This document shows, one piece after another, positions 53,930-61,979 of a stretch of DNA of 64,000 nt. The notes beneath the pieces were generated by a model that was not told the origin of the DNA, searched no databases, and saw only the letters and a list, made by a program, of their open reading frames with translations. This stretch comes from an uncultured Bacteroides sp. (GTDB lineage Bacteria > Bacteroidota > Bacteroidia > Bacteroidales > Bacteroidaceae), in contig CANSEY010000008.1 in NCBI GenBank assembly GCA_947646015.1, positions 62,001 through 126,000 on the forward strand, written 5' to 3'. Both the position numbers and the translations under genes were made by a program. Each line of letters opens with the position of its first letter. Positions within the stretch are counted from its first letter, which is position 1.

Positions 53930-56086
53930 TTAAGGGAAAGATGGAGGAAGCACTTTGATTCCCCATTTTACATCCGGTTTGTTTGATGTGTCATATTCGA
54001 TAGTAGCACCATTGGAAAGCTGATCCCAGTCTATCCATGTACTGTCATATGGCTTGCCATCCAGTTTCATTGATCTAATATAGATGTTTTTTTCCGAACC
54101 GCCCTTAATCACAATATTTCCTTTTTTCAAATGCACTTTTACAGATGAGAAGATCGGAGTATTCACCGTTAAACCTCCGACACCCGGAATCTCCGGATAC
54201 AGACCAATGCAAGCAAATACATACCAAGCTCCCATTGTACCTAAGTCGTCATTACCCGGCAGACCATTAATCTTGCTGGAGTATTGTTCATTCAAAACGC
54301 GGTTGATAACCTCCTGAGTCTTATACGGCCGACCAATCCAATTGTATATCCATGGAATATGGAAACTCGGTTCATTACCCGACGCAAACCACGCATCATT
54401 ATAACCGGCATCCAGACGGGTAAAGAATTCATCCAGACGCTTTTCTGCATTTGCCTTACCGCCAATAATCTCTACCAGTCCTTCAATGTTATAAGGTACC
54501 ATCCAAAAATAATTCTTATAAGTCGATTCACGGAAGTCTTCACCTAATGATTTCCATGATCCATCCGGATTGCGCGACTGCAGCCATCCTGTCTCCGGAT
54601 TATACAGATTTTTCCAGGAGCGGGCAAAGTGGAAATAACACCAGCTTGAAAATTCATCACCAACAGCGTGTAAAGCGAACTGTCCGATAGCAAAGTCCGC
54701 AGATGTATACTCCAACTGAGCGGAAGCATTATAGTACCCTTTATCCAGATATTGTCTCAAGCCCGGACGAGTTTCTTCGTTCTGCGACTTGGATCCCGGT
54801 TCTTCAGCTCCTTTTCTCATAATCTTGAAGATGGGTCTCGGATCATAGTTACGAGCACCAAAAGCATACGCATTGGATATCAGAATCGGAGTCGGATCTC
54901 CTTGCATTACTCCGGTTTCTATATTCGCCATCACCCAGCGAGGGAAAGAGCCGCCTGACTGTTCTGCAAACAACTGATGGGAAATAACAATATCGGAAGC
55001 AACTTCCGGATCAAGCATTGCCAATAACTGAATCTGTGTGCGATAGGTATCCCAGTTACTGAAAGAAGTATAATGTTTTGAACGGGATTTGTGCACTCTG
55101 AAATCCGCTCCCATATATTCTCCATTGACGTCACTACATACATTCGGATGAATAAAGGAACGGTACAGATGTGTGTAGAATTGGGTAGTACGGTCAGGAT
55201 TGGTGCCTTCTACCTCAATCTTACTCAGATAATGATTCCATTTAGCTTCTGCCTGACTCTGAATCTGCACAAAATCCCATCCGGTATTCTCCGCCTTCAG
55301 ATTCTCACGTGCATTCTCTACCGAAACATAAGATACCCCAATCTTATATTGGACATTTTTCTTCTTACTGACGTCAAAGGTGAAATAAACACCAGAGTAT
55401 TCGCCTTCTGCAAAAGAGGAATTTGGTTTCAGTTCATTCCTTTTCCAGGTTCCGGTCTCTAAGGCGTCCGTATCAAATTCTGCAACGAAATACACTTTGT
55501 ACGGGGTGCGGATACCACAAAAATAGCCACCTTCCGCATATCCTTCACACTTATTCGGCGCAGTGATTACGACAGCAGCCTGTTCTATCGGAGTAGCAGA
55601 AATCCCCCCGCCGATAATCACTGTTCCATACTGTTGACCGGCAGGATATTCATAGTTTGCCATACCGGTTCTCTCGGTCACTGTCAGTTTAGCCTTGATA
55701 TCTTCCTGTACCATGGTCTCATAATAGCCTGCGTGCCCTTTTTCTTCAGAGAGATTGACACGATAGTTCAGGATATTATCTGGAGACATACTCAGTTTTC
55801 CCTTCACAGGAAAAGTAGGAAAGTTACCCATATGGTCACAACCGCCACCACTCAGCTGATTGATTACAAATCCTGAACTTTTGGAAAAATAAGAAGGTGT
55901 AAACTGTACCATTCCGTAAGGATAGGTAGCCCCTGGGTAAAGATATCCGGATGTCAGCCCCGTTCCTTTTGTACCAATCAATGTGTTGACCTGACGGGCA
56001 TAATCACCCGTCGAAGTCTGCCCCACAACCATTTCTCCTCCCACAGCGAAAGCTAATAAAAGGCTAAATAAAAATTTATGCTTCAT
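53930..56086 (-). CDS. family GH92 alpha-mannosidase-like enzyme
   Basis: GH92 enzymes are calcium-dependent exo-alpha-mannosidases of Bacteroides. A signal peptide ends VVGQ; periplasmic. Family blocks: VNTLIGTKGTGL, GYLYPGATYPYGMVQFTP, GGGCDHMGNFP, SNWDTYRTQIQLLAML, FASGNEPSFHIPWIYNW (Glu near 572) and PGNDDLGTMGAWYVFACIGLYP (Asp pair near 613-614). The usual general-acid block EGNAWxY is altered here to RESTYKNYFW with Glu near 520. At 718 residues it is of normal length. It is followed 29 bp later by GH130. The altered acid block may mean a different linkage preference from its neighbour. Confidence 0.93.
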   Translation of the reverse strand: MKHKFLFSLLLAFAVGGEMVVGQTSTGDYARQVNTLIGTKGTGLTSGYLYPGATYPYGMVQFTPSYFSKSSGFVINQLSGGGCDHMGNFPTFPVKGKLSMSPDNILNYRVNLSEEKGHAGYYETMVQEDIKAKLTVTERTGMANYEYPAGQQYGTVIIGGGISATPIEQAAVVITAPNKCEGYAEGGYFCGIRTPYKVYFVAEFDTDALETGTWKRNELKPNSSFAEGEYSGVYFTFDVSKKKNVQYKIGVSYVSVENARENLKAENTGWDFVQIQSQAEAKWNHYLSKIEVEGTNPDRTTQFYTHLYRSFIHPNVCSDVNGEYMGADFRVHKSRSKHYTSFSNWDTYRTQIQLLAMLDPEVASDIVISHQLFAEQSGGSFPRWVMANIETGVMQGDPTPILISNAYAFGARNYDPRPIFKIMRKGAEEPGSKSQNEETRPGLRQYLDKGYYNASAQLEYTSADFAIGQFALHAVGDEFSSWCYFHFARSWKNLYNPETGWLQSRNPDGSWKSLGEDFRESTYKNYFWMVPYNIEGLVEIIGGKANAEKRLDEFFTRLDAGYNDAWFASGNEPSFHIPWIYNWIGRPYKTQEVINRVLNEQYSSKINGLPGNDDLGTMGAWYVFACIGLYPEIPGVGGLTVNTPIFSSVKVHLKKGNIVIKGGSEKNIYIRSMKLDGKPYDSTWIDWDQLSNGATIEYDTSNKPDVKWGIKVLPPSFP

Positions 56087-56133
56087 TATAAATATTCTTT
56101 ATTGTATTACCTGTCAGACTTGATCGTTCTTCA

Positions 56134-58413
56134 TTACTTGTCTTTCTTAGATAAGGAGAAAGGTGCCGCATATTTGGAAGTACATCTTTCCTTGTTAGGC
56201 TGGCTTCCCATTTCAAATTTCAGCACTCCACCATCTGATATATCATCATAACGAATAAAGTTCTTATCCAACAATCTTCCATTCAATGTTGCCGACTGTA
56301 TATACAAGTTTTCTTTACTATTATCCGGAGCTTCAATCACAAATTTATTTCCGTTCTCCAGTGTTATTGTAGCTTTCTTAAATAAAGGGCTTCCAATTAC
56401 ATATTCATCCGTACCCGGACACACAGCATAGATGCCTAAAGAGCTTAATATATACCATGAGGACATTCCCCCCTGATCTTCATCACCCGGATAACCTCTT
56501 TCTGTAAAATTATAAAGTCTTTCAACGATCTGACGTACCCAATACTGGGTTTTCCATGGCTGACCGGCATAGCTAAATAAATAAGGCATATGCTGGATAG
56601 GTTGGTTACCATGAGCATATTGTCCCATATTGGCCAGTTCCATCTCTTTCATTTCATGAATTACACCTCCATATGTGCCGGGCTTAATAACGCTGGGAAG
56701 AATAAATACGGAATCCATTTTTGTGGTAAACTTCTCATCACTTCCATACAAGTCTATTAATCCTTGCACATCATGAAACACCGACCAGGTGTAATGCCAT
56801 GCGTTACCTTCACAAAATGGTCCGCCCCATTCTAGCGGATCAAAGGGTTCCTGCCATTTACCATCCGTACCTTTTCCGCGCATTAATCCGATAGACGGAT
56901 CAAATACGTTTTTATAATTATACATCTGACGGGCAAAAACTTCCTGATAATGTTTATTGCCAACCATTTTAGCCAATTGATAACCACAGAAGTCATCATA
57001 TGCATATTCCATTGTCTGAGCACTCGATCCCATTGATTCAGGATAAGGAACGTATCCCAGTTCAAAATATTCTTTCCAGAAACCACGTCCGTTAGCACCA
57101 CCCCAAGGTCCTTTATTCATAGCCTCATGCGCATAGGCTTTCAATGCTTTTTCCGGATCAAAGGAACGAATTCCTTTTGCCCAAGCATCCGCCAATAATG
57201 AAATAGCATGATTGCCCAGCATACCGCCGGTTTCACCCGGAGCCGACCAGGAAGGTAACCAGCCGCATTGTTCCTGTGCTGCAAGGAGTGCATTCATATA
57301 TCGTCCCTGCATAGTCGGATGAAGAATATTGGTTAATGGGAACTGAGAACGGAAAGTATCCCAGAAGCCATTATCCGTATACATATATCCATCATATACT
57401 TTACCATCATACGGACTATAGTAATAAGGTTCTCCATTCTCCTTACGTTCGTAGAATTTACGAGAAAACAGGTTGGCACGGAAAAGACAGGAATAGAAAG
57501 TTTTCATCTGTTCATCCGTTCCACCCTCTACCAATACTCTGTTCAGTAATTCATTCCATGTTTTTTGTCCACGAACTTTCGTAGTTTCCAAATTCTTATC
57601 CTTCCCCAGTTCCTGGTTTAAAGTAACCAGTGCCTGTTCTGCGCTGATATAGGAAGAAGCCGCTTTCGCCTGAACTTTTGATCCTTTCTTAAATTTTATA
57701 TAAGCACCATATCCTTTGCCTTCTCCCTCCTGTTTTTGAGGGAATATCTCGTCTTTCTGATTTTCCCATACACCATAATCTTCGAACGCTTTATCAAACT
57801 GCACAACAAAGTAGCTACGGAAAGATTTCGAATCATTCACAAAACGTTGGTTATTTACCCAACCGGAAATCTGTCTTTTTGCCGGATCGATTTTAATCTC
57901 ACTCATATCCGTATATCCGTCAATAACCAGATAAGCATCTCCGGTTGAAGGATAAGAAAAGCGCAGATGTACCCCACGAGTAGTAGGAGCCATTTCAGTC
58001 ATGATGCCATTATCCAATGTCACCTTATAATAATGCGGCTTCGCAATCTCATTATCATGGCTGAACTTCGTAGCGCGTTTATCCTGATTAACCACCAGAT
58101 CACCTACCATCGGCATAAACGAATAAACAGCATAATCACTCATCCACGGACTACATTGATGAGATTGACAGAATCCTCTGATATTATCTACAAAATATTG
58201 ATATTTCCAGCCTTCACCATTCTTTCCTGTCTGTGCCGACCAGGTATGCATAGCATAAGGCATACCTGTAGTAGGATATGTATTCCCATAGCTTAACCCA
58301 AAATGAGAATCGGTACCTTGCAATGTATTCACATATTGTACCAGATCTTTCATCTGGGCATATATCCCCGTTGAAAAGAAAGAGAAGATTACTAAATAAA
58401 TAAGTTTATTCAT
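56134..58413 (-). CDS. family GH92 alpha-mannosidase-like enzyme, second copy
   Basis: A signal peptide ends GIYAQ. Family blocks: VNTLQGTDSHFGLSYGNTYP, GFWDTFRSQFPLTNIL, PFCEGNAWHYTWSVFHDVQG with the general-acid Glu at 535, AHGNQPIQHMPYLFSYAGQP, and GYPGDEDQGGMSSWYILSSLG with acidic residues at 644-646. The protein shares layout but little detail with the GH92 protein at 53930. It has GNQ where many members have GNE, and YAMHTWS where others have a Pro-Phe-Gly-Met-Val-Gln-like block, so its substrate pocket probably differs. 759 residues, periplasmic, co-transcribed with the other hydrolases. Confidence 0.92.
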   Translation of the reverse strand: MNKLIYLVIFSFFSTGIYAQMKDLVQYVNTLQGTDSHFGLSYGNTYPTTGMPYAMHTWSAQTGKNGEGWKYQYFVDNIRGFCQSHQCSPWMSDYAVYSFMPMVGDLVVNQDKRATKFSHDNEIAKPHYYKVTLDNGIMTEMAPTTRGVHLRFSYPSTGDAYLVIDGYTDMSEIKIDPAKRQISGWVNNQRFVNDSKSFRSYFVVQFDKAFEDYGVWENQKDEIFPQKQEGEGKGYGAYIKFKKGSKVQAKAASSYISAEQALVTLNQELGKDKNLETTKVRGQKTWNELLNRVLVEGGTDEQMKTFYSCLFRANLFSRKFYERKENGEPYYYSPYDGKVYDGYMYTDNGFWDTFRSQFPLTNILHPTMQGRYMNALLAAQEQCGWLPSWSAPGETGGMLGNHAISLLADAWAKGIRSFDPEKALKAYAHEAMNKGPWGGANGRGFWKEYFELGYVPYPESMGSSAQTMEYAYDDFCGYQLAKMVGNKHYQEVFARQMYNYKNVFDPSIGLMRGKGTDGKWQEPFDPLEWGGPFCEGNAWHYTWSVFHDVQGLIDLYGSDEKFTTKMDSVFILPSVIKPGTYGGVIHEMKEMELANMGQYAHGNQPIQHMPYLFSYAGQPWKTQYWVRQIVERLYNFTERGYPGDEDQGGMSSWYILSSLGIYAVCPGTDEYVIGSPLFKKATITLENGNKFVIEAPDNSKENLYIQSATLNGRLLDKNFIRYDDISDGGVLKFEMGSQPNKERCTSKYAAPFSLSKKDK

Positions 58414-58469
58414 GGTTTTTATTTAATGTGTAACATATATTTCAGTTGATAAATGCCAGGAAGCGATGA

Positions 58470-60458
58470 TCATTTATTGCCATAAGTAATCCCTTGCCAG
58501 TCATCCGTACGGAACGGAGATGCCGGAAGATCAGCCCCATTATATAAATTACAGATTGGATTATCTGCCCAGGCATAACGTACAGCTATCGGAAAAGCAA
58601 CTTCCGGAGAAGAAACGACAATCGAATTACCGTCAATCACAGCGTCAGCCCAATGAAATTTATGGTCGACACCGGCAATAGTGAATCCTTTCGGAATTTC
58701 ATTGTTTTTAGTTTTTAAGCCACCATCCGTATGTTTGAAGTAAATACGTATTTTATTGCCTTCAATCTGATATGTATCATACATAGGACCGGAATATGGA
58801 ATTTTCTCTCCATAAGTCTGCGCTCGTGCAGCTAACGCCAAACGTCTTCCTACTTCCTGCTTGTTCTTCGGGTGAATATCGAAAGCATCGCCTATATCAA
58901 TTGTCACAGCCATCCCGGTATTCCCAAGATGCAGGGTTTGCGTCTGAGCTTCCCGTAATTCTGCCCAGGTTGCATCTACAGGAGCAGTTTGCTGAGCAGT
59001 AAAACTAGCTAGTTGTACCATATAGAACGGGAAGTCATATCCCCAGCGATCCCGCCAGTCTTTTATCATTAACGGCATCAATTCACGGTATTGATATGCC
59101 TGTCCTGTGTTAGCTTCTCCTTGATACCAGATAGCTCCTTTAATAGCAAATGGGATAAGAGGATTCAACATTGCATTAAACAGGAAACTAGGAACATTCG
59201 GTTCATTTGCCGTATTAACCGGCATCTGCGGGATATCTTTAATATTCAAAGAAATCTGATATTTCCAGTCTCCGGCCAACTGAACTGCATCTGTTTCAGA
59301 ACGATGGAGTGAAATACTCTCAGGGCTGCCATTAATACCACCCGTACCACCGGTATCCATTACACGTACGGCAATCACAGCTTTTCCGCCTTTCACCAGT
59401 TCTTTCGGAATTTTATAGCTTCTGGGTGCCATCCATCCTTCTGTATGACCTACTTGTACACCATTGAAGTAGGTGAAATCATTATCATCAATCACACCTA
59501 CATTCAAAGTTAACTCTTTATCAGTCCAATTAGCCGGAATATCAATTGTTTTTCTAAACCAGACAATACCATTAAAGCCTTCTAATCCCTGCTCCTGCAT
59601 CAGACCTGGAACTTTCATCGTTTTCCACGCACAATCCTCCAGACCTGTAGCTGCCCACACAGCTTCACCGTTTACAAATCCTTTATCAATCTTCGCAACA
59701 TCCTTTTTCCAGTTTTCCACATCCGAATGGAACTTCTTCTCCCGGTCTTCTTTTGTTATCGGAAGTCCATTCAGTACGTCTAGTTTTTTTTGCATATCCG
59801 GCATGGTTGCTAGCGCTTCCTTGCTTGTCCATGTCTCTATATACGTACCTCCCCAAGAAGTATCAATTAAACCAATAGGGACATTCTGATATTTATGCAG
59901 ATCACGTCCAAAGAAATAACCTGCCGCAGAAAAGTCGGCTACACTCTTTGAGGAACAAACCTGCCAGCCGTTTTCTGCAACCTTGATTTCATTTATCGGC
60001 TGCGGACTTGTTGCTTTCTCAACCAACAAGAACCGGATATTCGGATAATTCTCCGCTTCTTCCTTCTCTTGCTGATAATTCATTACCTTCCCCCAACCTT
60101 CTACTTGCATCTCCATATTGGATTGTCCGGAACAAACCCAGACTTCCCCAATCATCACATTAGAAAGTTTCACCTTTTTTCCATCAGAAATAGTGATACT
60201 ATAAGGACCTCCGGCTACCGGAGTTACGACTTCCGTCTTCCATTTCCCTTGAGGGTCAGCTTGTACCTTATACTTTTTCTGATCCCAGGAAGTAGTAACC
60301 TCTACCTTTTTATAAGGTTTAGTTTCACCCCATATAGGAGCTTTTATTTGCTGCTGCAACACCATATTATCCGAGAATATCGGAGATAGTTTTACTTGTG
60401 CCGCAATACCAGTCGCACACAATAACCAGAATAATGAAAACGTAAATAACTTGTTCAT
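58470..60458 (-). CDS. sialate O-acetylesterase-family SGNH enzyme
   Basis: A signal peptide ends IAAQ. Early beta-domain FSDNMVLQQQIKAPIWG is characteristic of the family. The SGNH nucleophile is in EVWVCSGQSNMEMQVEGW. A jelly-roll galactose-binding-like domain is inserted (about 265-385; WFRKTIDIPANWTDKELTLNV and FTYFNGVQVG), then AMLNPLIPFAIKGAIWYQGEAN and the late GDAFDIHPKNKQEVGRRLALAA block with Asp and His. Length 662. Such enzymes remove acetyl groups from sialic acid or from plant and microbial glycans. No sialidase is present here, so I expect a role on an acetylated mannose-rich glycan instead. Confidence 0.92.
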   Translation of the reverse strand: MNKLFTFSLFWLLCATGIAAQVKLSPIFSDNMVLQQQIKAPIWGETKPYKKVEVTTSWDQKKYKVQADPQGKWKTEVVTPVAGGPYSITISDGKKVKLSNVMIGEVWVCSGQSNMEMQVEGWGKVMNYQQEKEEAENYPNIRFLLVEKATSPQPINEIKVAENGWQVCSSKSVADFSAAGYFFGRDLHKYQNVPIGLIDTSWGGTYIETWTSKEALATMPDMQKKLDVLNGLPITKEDREKKFHSDVENWKKDVAKIDKGFVNGEAVWAATGLEDCAWKTMKVPGLMQEQGLEGFNGIVWFRKTIDIPANWTDKELTLNVGVIDDNDFTYFNGVQVGHTEGWMAPRSYKIPKELVKGGKAVIAVRVMDTGGTGGINGSPESISLHRSETDAVQLAGDWKYQISLNIKDIPQMPVNTANEPNVPSFLFNAMLNPLIPFAIKGAIWYQGEANTGQAYQYRELMPLMIKDWRDRWGYDFPFYMVQLASFTAQQTAPVDATWAELREAQTQTLHLGNTGMAVTIDIGDAFDIHPKNKQEVGRRLALAARAQTYGEKIPYSGPMYDTYQIEGNKIRIYFKHTDGGLKTKNNEIPKGFTIAGVDHKFHWADAVIDGNSIVVSSPEVAFPIAVRYAWADNPICNLYNGADLPASPFRTDDWQGITYGNK

Positions 60459-60569
60459 TTCAGATTATACTTTATACATTTTATCAAATAACAAGATCTT
60501 TAGTATAAGAACGAATAAAAGAGCATTTACCACTAATCTCTTTATTTTTTTATATTTTCAAATAACAGC

Positions 60570-60613
60570 AAGAGGATTATTTCTCACTGTTTAAGTCAAG
60601 AAACAATCCTCTT
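60570..60613 (+). terminator. hairpin between the DUF5005-like and esterase genes
   Basis: AAGAGGATT (60570-60578) pairs with AATCCTCTT (60605-60613), extended inward by TTTCT/AGAAA with one mismatch. T tract only on the plus-strand side, where no gene is known. On the minus strand it lies inside the operon and may mark an mRNA end or processing point. Confidence 0.45.
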
Positions 60614-60631
60614 TTTTAATACCCATTGAAT

Positions 60632-61957
60632 TTATTCCTCAAAAAGCTTTTCCCAATTGTATACACGATAGAAATAAGGACGATAAAGATCCGCACTACC
60701 TACTGCATTAAAATTCCCTCCAAAGCCATCAGCAGGATCCGTATTAGTAGAAAATACTAATTCACCTTCCCGCGACAAATGAGGATGTAAATTCACCATA
60801 TACAAATTACCATAAGTCTGTACCCCTAATTTATCCAAAGTATTCGGAAATCCAAATAAAGTTTTACGATCTACAAAAGGGCCATAAGGCTTATCACTCC
60901 GGAAAATATACATTTCACGTCCAAACCATTTAGCTTGTGCTACCATATAATAGCTATCTCCTTTCTTAAAGACCCAAGGCATACTACAATCCTCTGCCTG
61001 AATTTTCGAAAGAGCAACTTGTTCCTGAGTTGGATAAGTATTTTGCCAAGAATATTCTCCTTCTTCATTGCACACATAATATTCCCATGGACTATCTAAA
61101 CTATGTGTAGCCGTACGTGCAACTATAACATCATAATTATTATATGAACCATACAAATAAATATGTCCGTCTTCATCTTCATACATAGTAGAACCATATC
61201 CATAAATATCAGCATCATTAAAATGATGATTCGCACTTATGAGTTTCATATAGCTTTCATCACCCGGCTTTCCCTCTAAACTATAAGTAGCCAGACAAAT
61301 GCCTTCATGTCTCATCAGATGTTCTTCATCTGTATTATCCACTCCATTCCAAAGAACTTGCAATTGATTATTATACACTGTAGCATCGCCAGCCCAATAT
61401 AACCAGTCTTGATCAATATCTCCGTCCTGAATCTGCTCATCTGTTTTAGATGCTTTCGGATGACGAATATGAGTACGTGCCTGATAATAGCGCGGGCCAT
61501 CAGGATCAGTAGTCTGAATAAAATCAGCTAACCAAACAAGATTCTCTTCCTTATCTCCAGGTGTTTGTACCATTATAGTGTTACGTGGGAAATTTACTTT
61601 ATTTCCATCACGCGACCGGGTTTCTCCATCTACAACTCCATAAAAACTATCATTAAATGACCAAAAGGTATTTCCATCAGGCAACTGAGTCGTTAGCACT
61701 CCATCCCCTCCATTCCATCCTAAAGTACGAGTAAATAACTTATCGTATTTCTTATCTTTAAAAGCCACCACATAATCATTACACTCCAATAGTTCCAATT
61801 CCCATGCCGAATCTATAGAATTTAATACATTTTCCACTGCATCATCCTGTGGAGTGTTCTTGTATTCCAAAGGAAAGGCTTCGAATTTGTCGCAAGCTTC
61901 AAATGTTCCACACAACAAAGGAAGTATTAAGAATTTTCCAACTTTATATTTATTCAT
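60632..61957 (-). CDS. DUF5005-like beta-propeller lipoprotein
   Basis: A lipobox-like FEAC puts the lipid Cys near residue 22, followed by DKFEAFPLE. The body resembles a five-bladed propeller of the DUF5005/GH43-like kind: GWNGGDGVLTTQLPDGNTFW, DSFYGVVDG, DIYGYGSTMYEDEDGHIYLY, AEDCSMPWVFKKGDSYYMVA and YIFRSDKPYGPF. Acidic residues at blade starts could be catalytic, but no activity is established that I know of. It starts 22 bp after the SusC stop, where a SusD gene normally lies, so it may be a surface glycan-binding or glycan-cutting lipoprotein. The family name is from memory and moderately sure. Confidence 0.7.
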   Translation of the reverse strand: MNKYKVGKFLILPLLCGTFEACDKFEAFPLEYKNTPQDDAVENVLNSIDSAWELELLECNDYVVAFKDKKYDKLFTRTLGWNGGDGVLTTQLPDGNTFWSFNDSFYGVVDGETRSRDGNKVNFPRNTIMVQTPGDKEENLVWLADFIQTTDPDGPRYYQARTHIRHPKASKTDEQIQDGDIDQDWLYWAGDATVYNNQLQVLWNGVDNTDEEHLMRHEGICLATYSLEGKPGDESYMKLISANHHFNDADIYGYGSTMYEDEDGHIYLYGSYNNYDVIVARTATHSLDSPWEYYVCNEEGEYSWQNTYPTQEQVALSKIQAEDCSMPWVFKKGDSYYMVAQAKWFGREMYIFRSDKPYGPFVDRKTLFGFPNTLDKLGVQTYGNLYMVNLHPHLSREGELVFSTNTDPADGFGGNFNAVGSADLYRPYFYRVYNWEKLFEE

Positions 61958-61979
61958 AACTATATCTTTTATCAGTTAA

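Noticed and set aside
56134..58413. GH92 lacking its catalytic acid (GNQ in place of GNE), as in mannose-1-phosphate-specific members
   Set aside because: The general-acid glutamate belongs to the EGNAW block as I recall it, and Glu535 is present there; the GNQ change is at another site.
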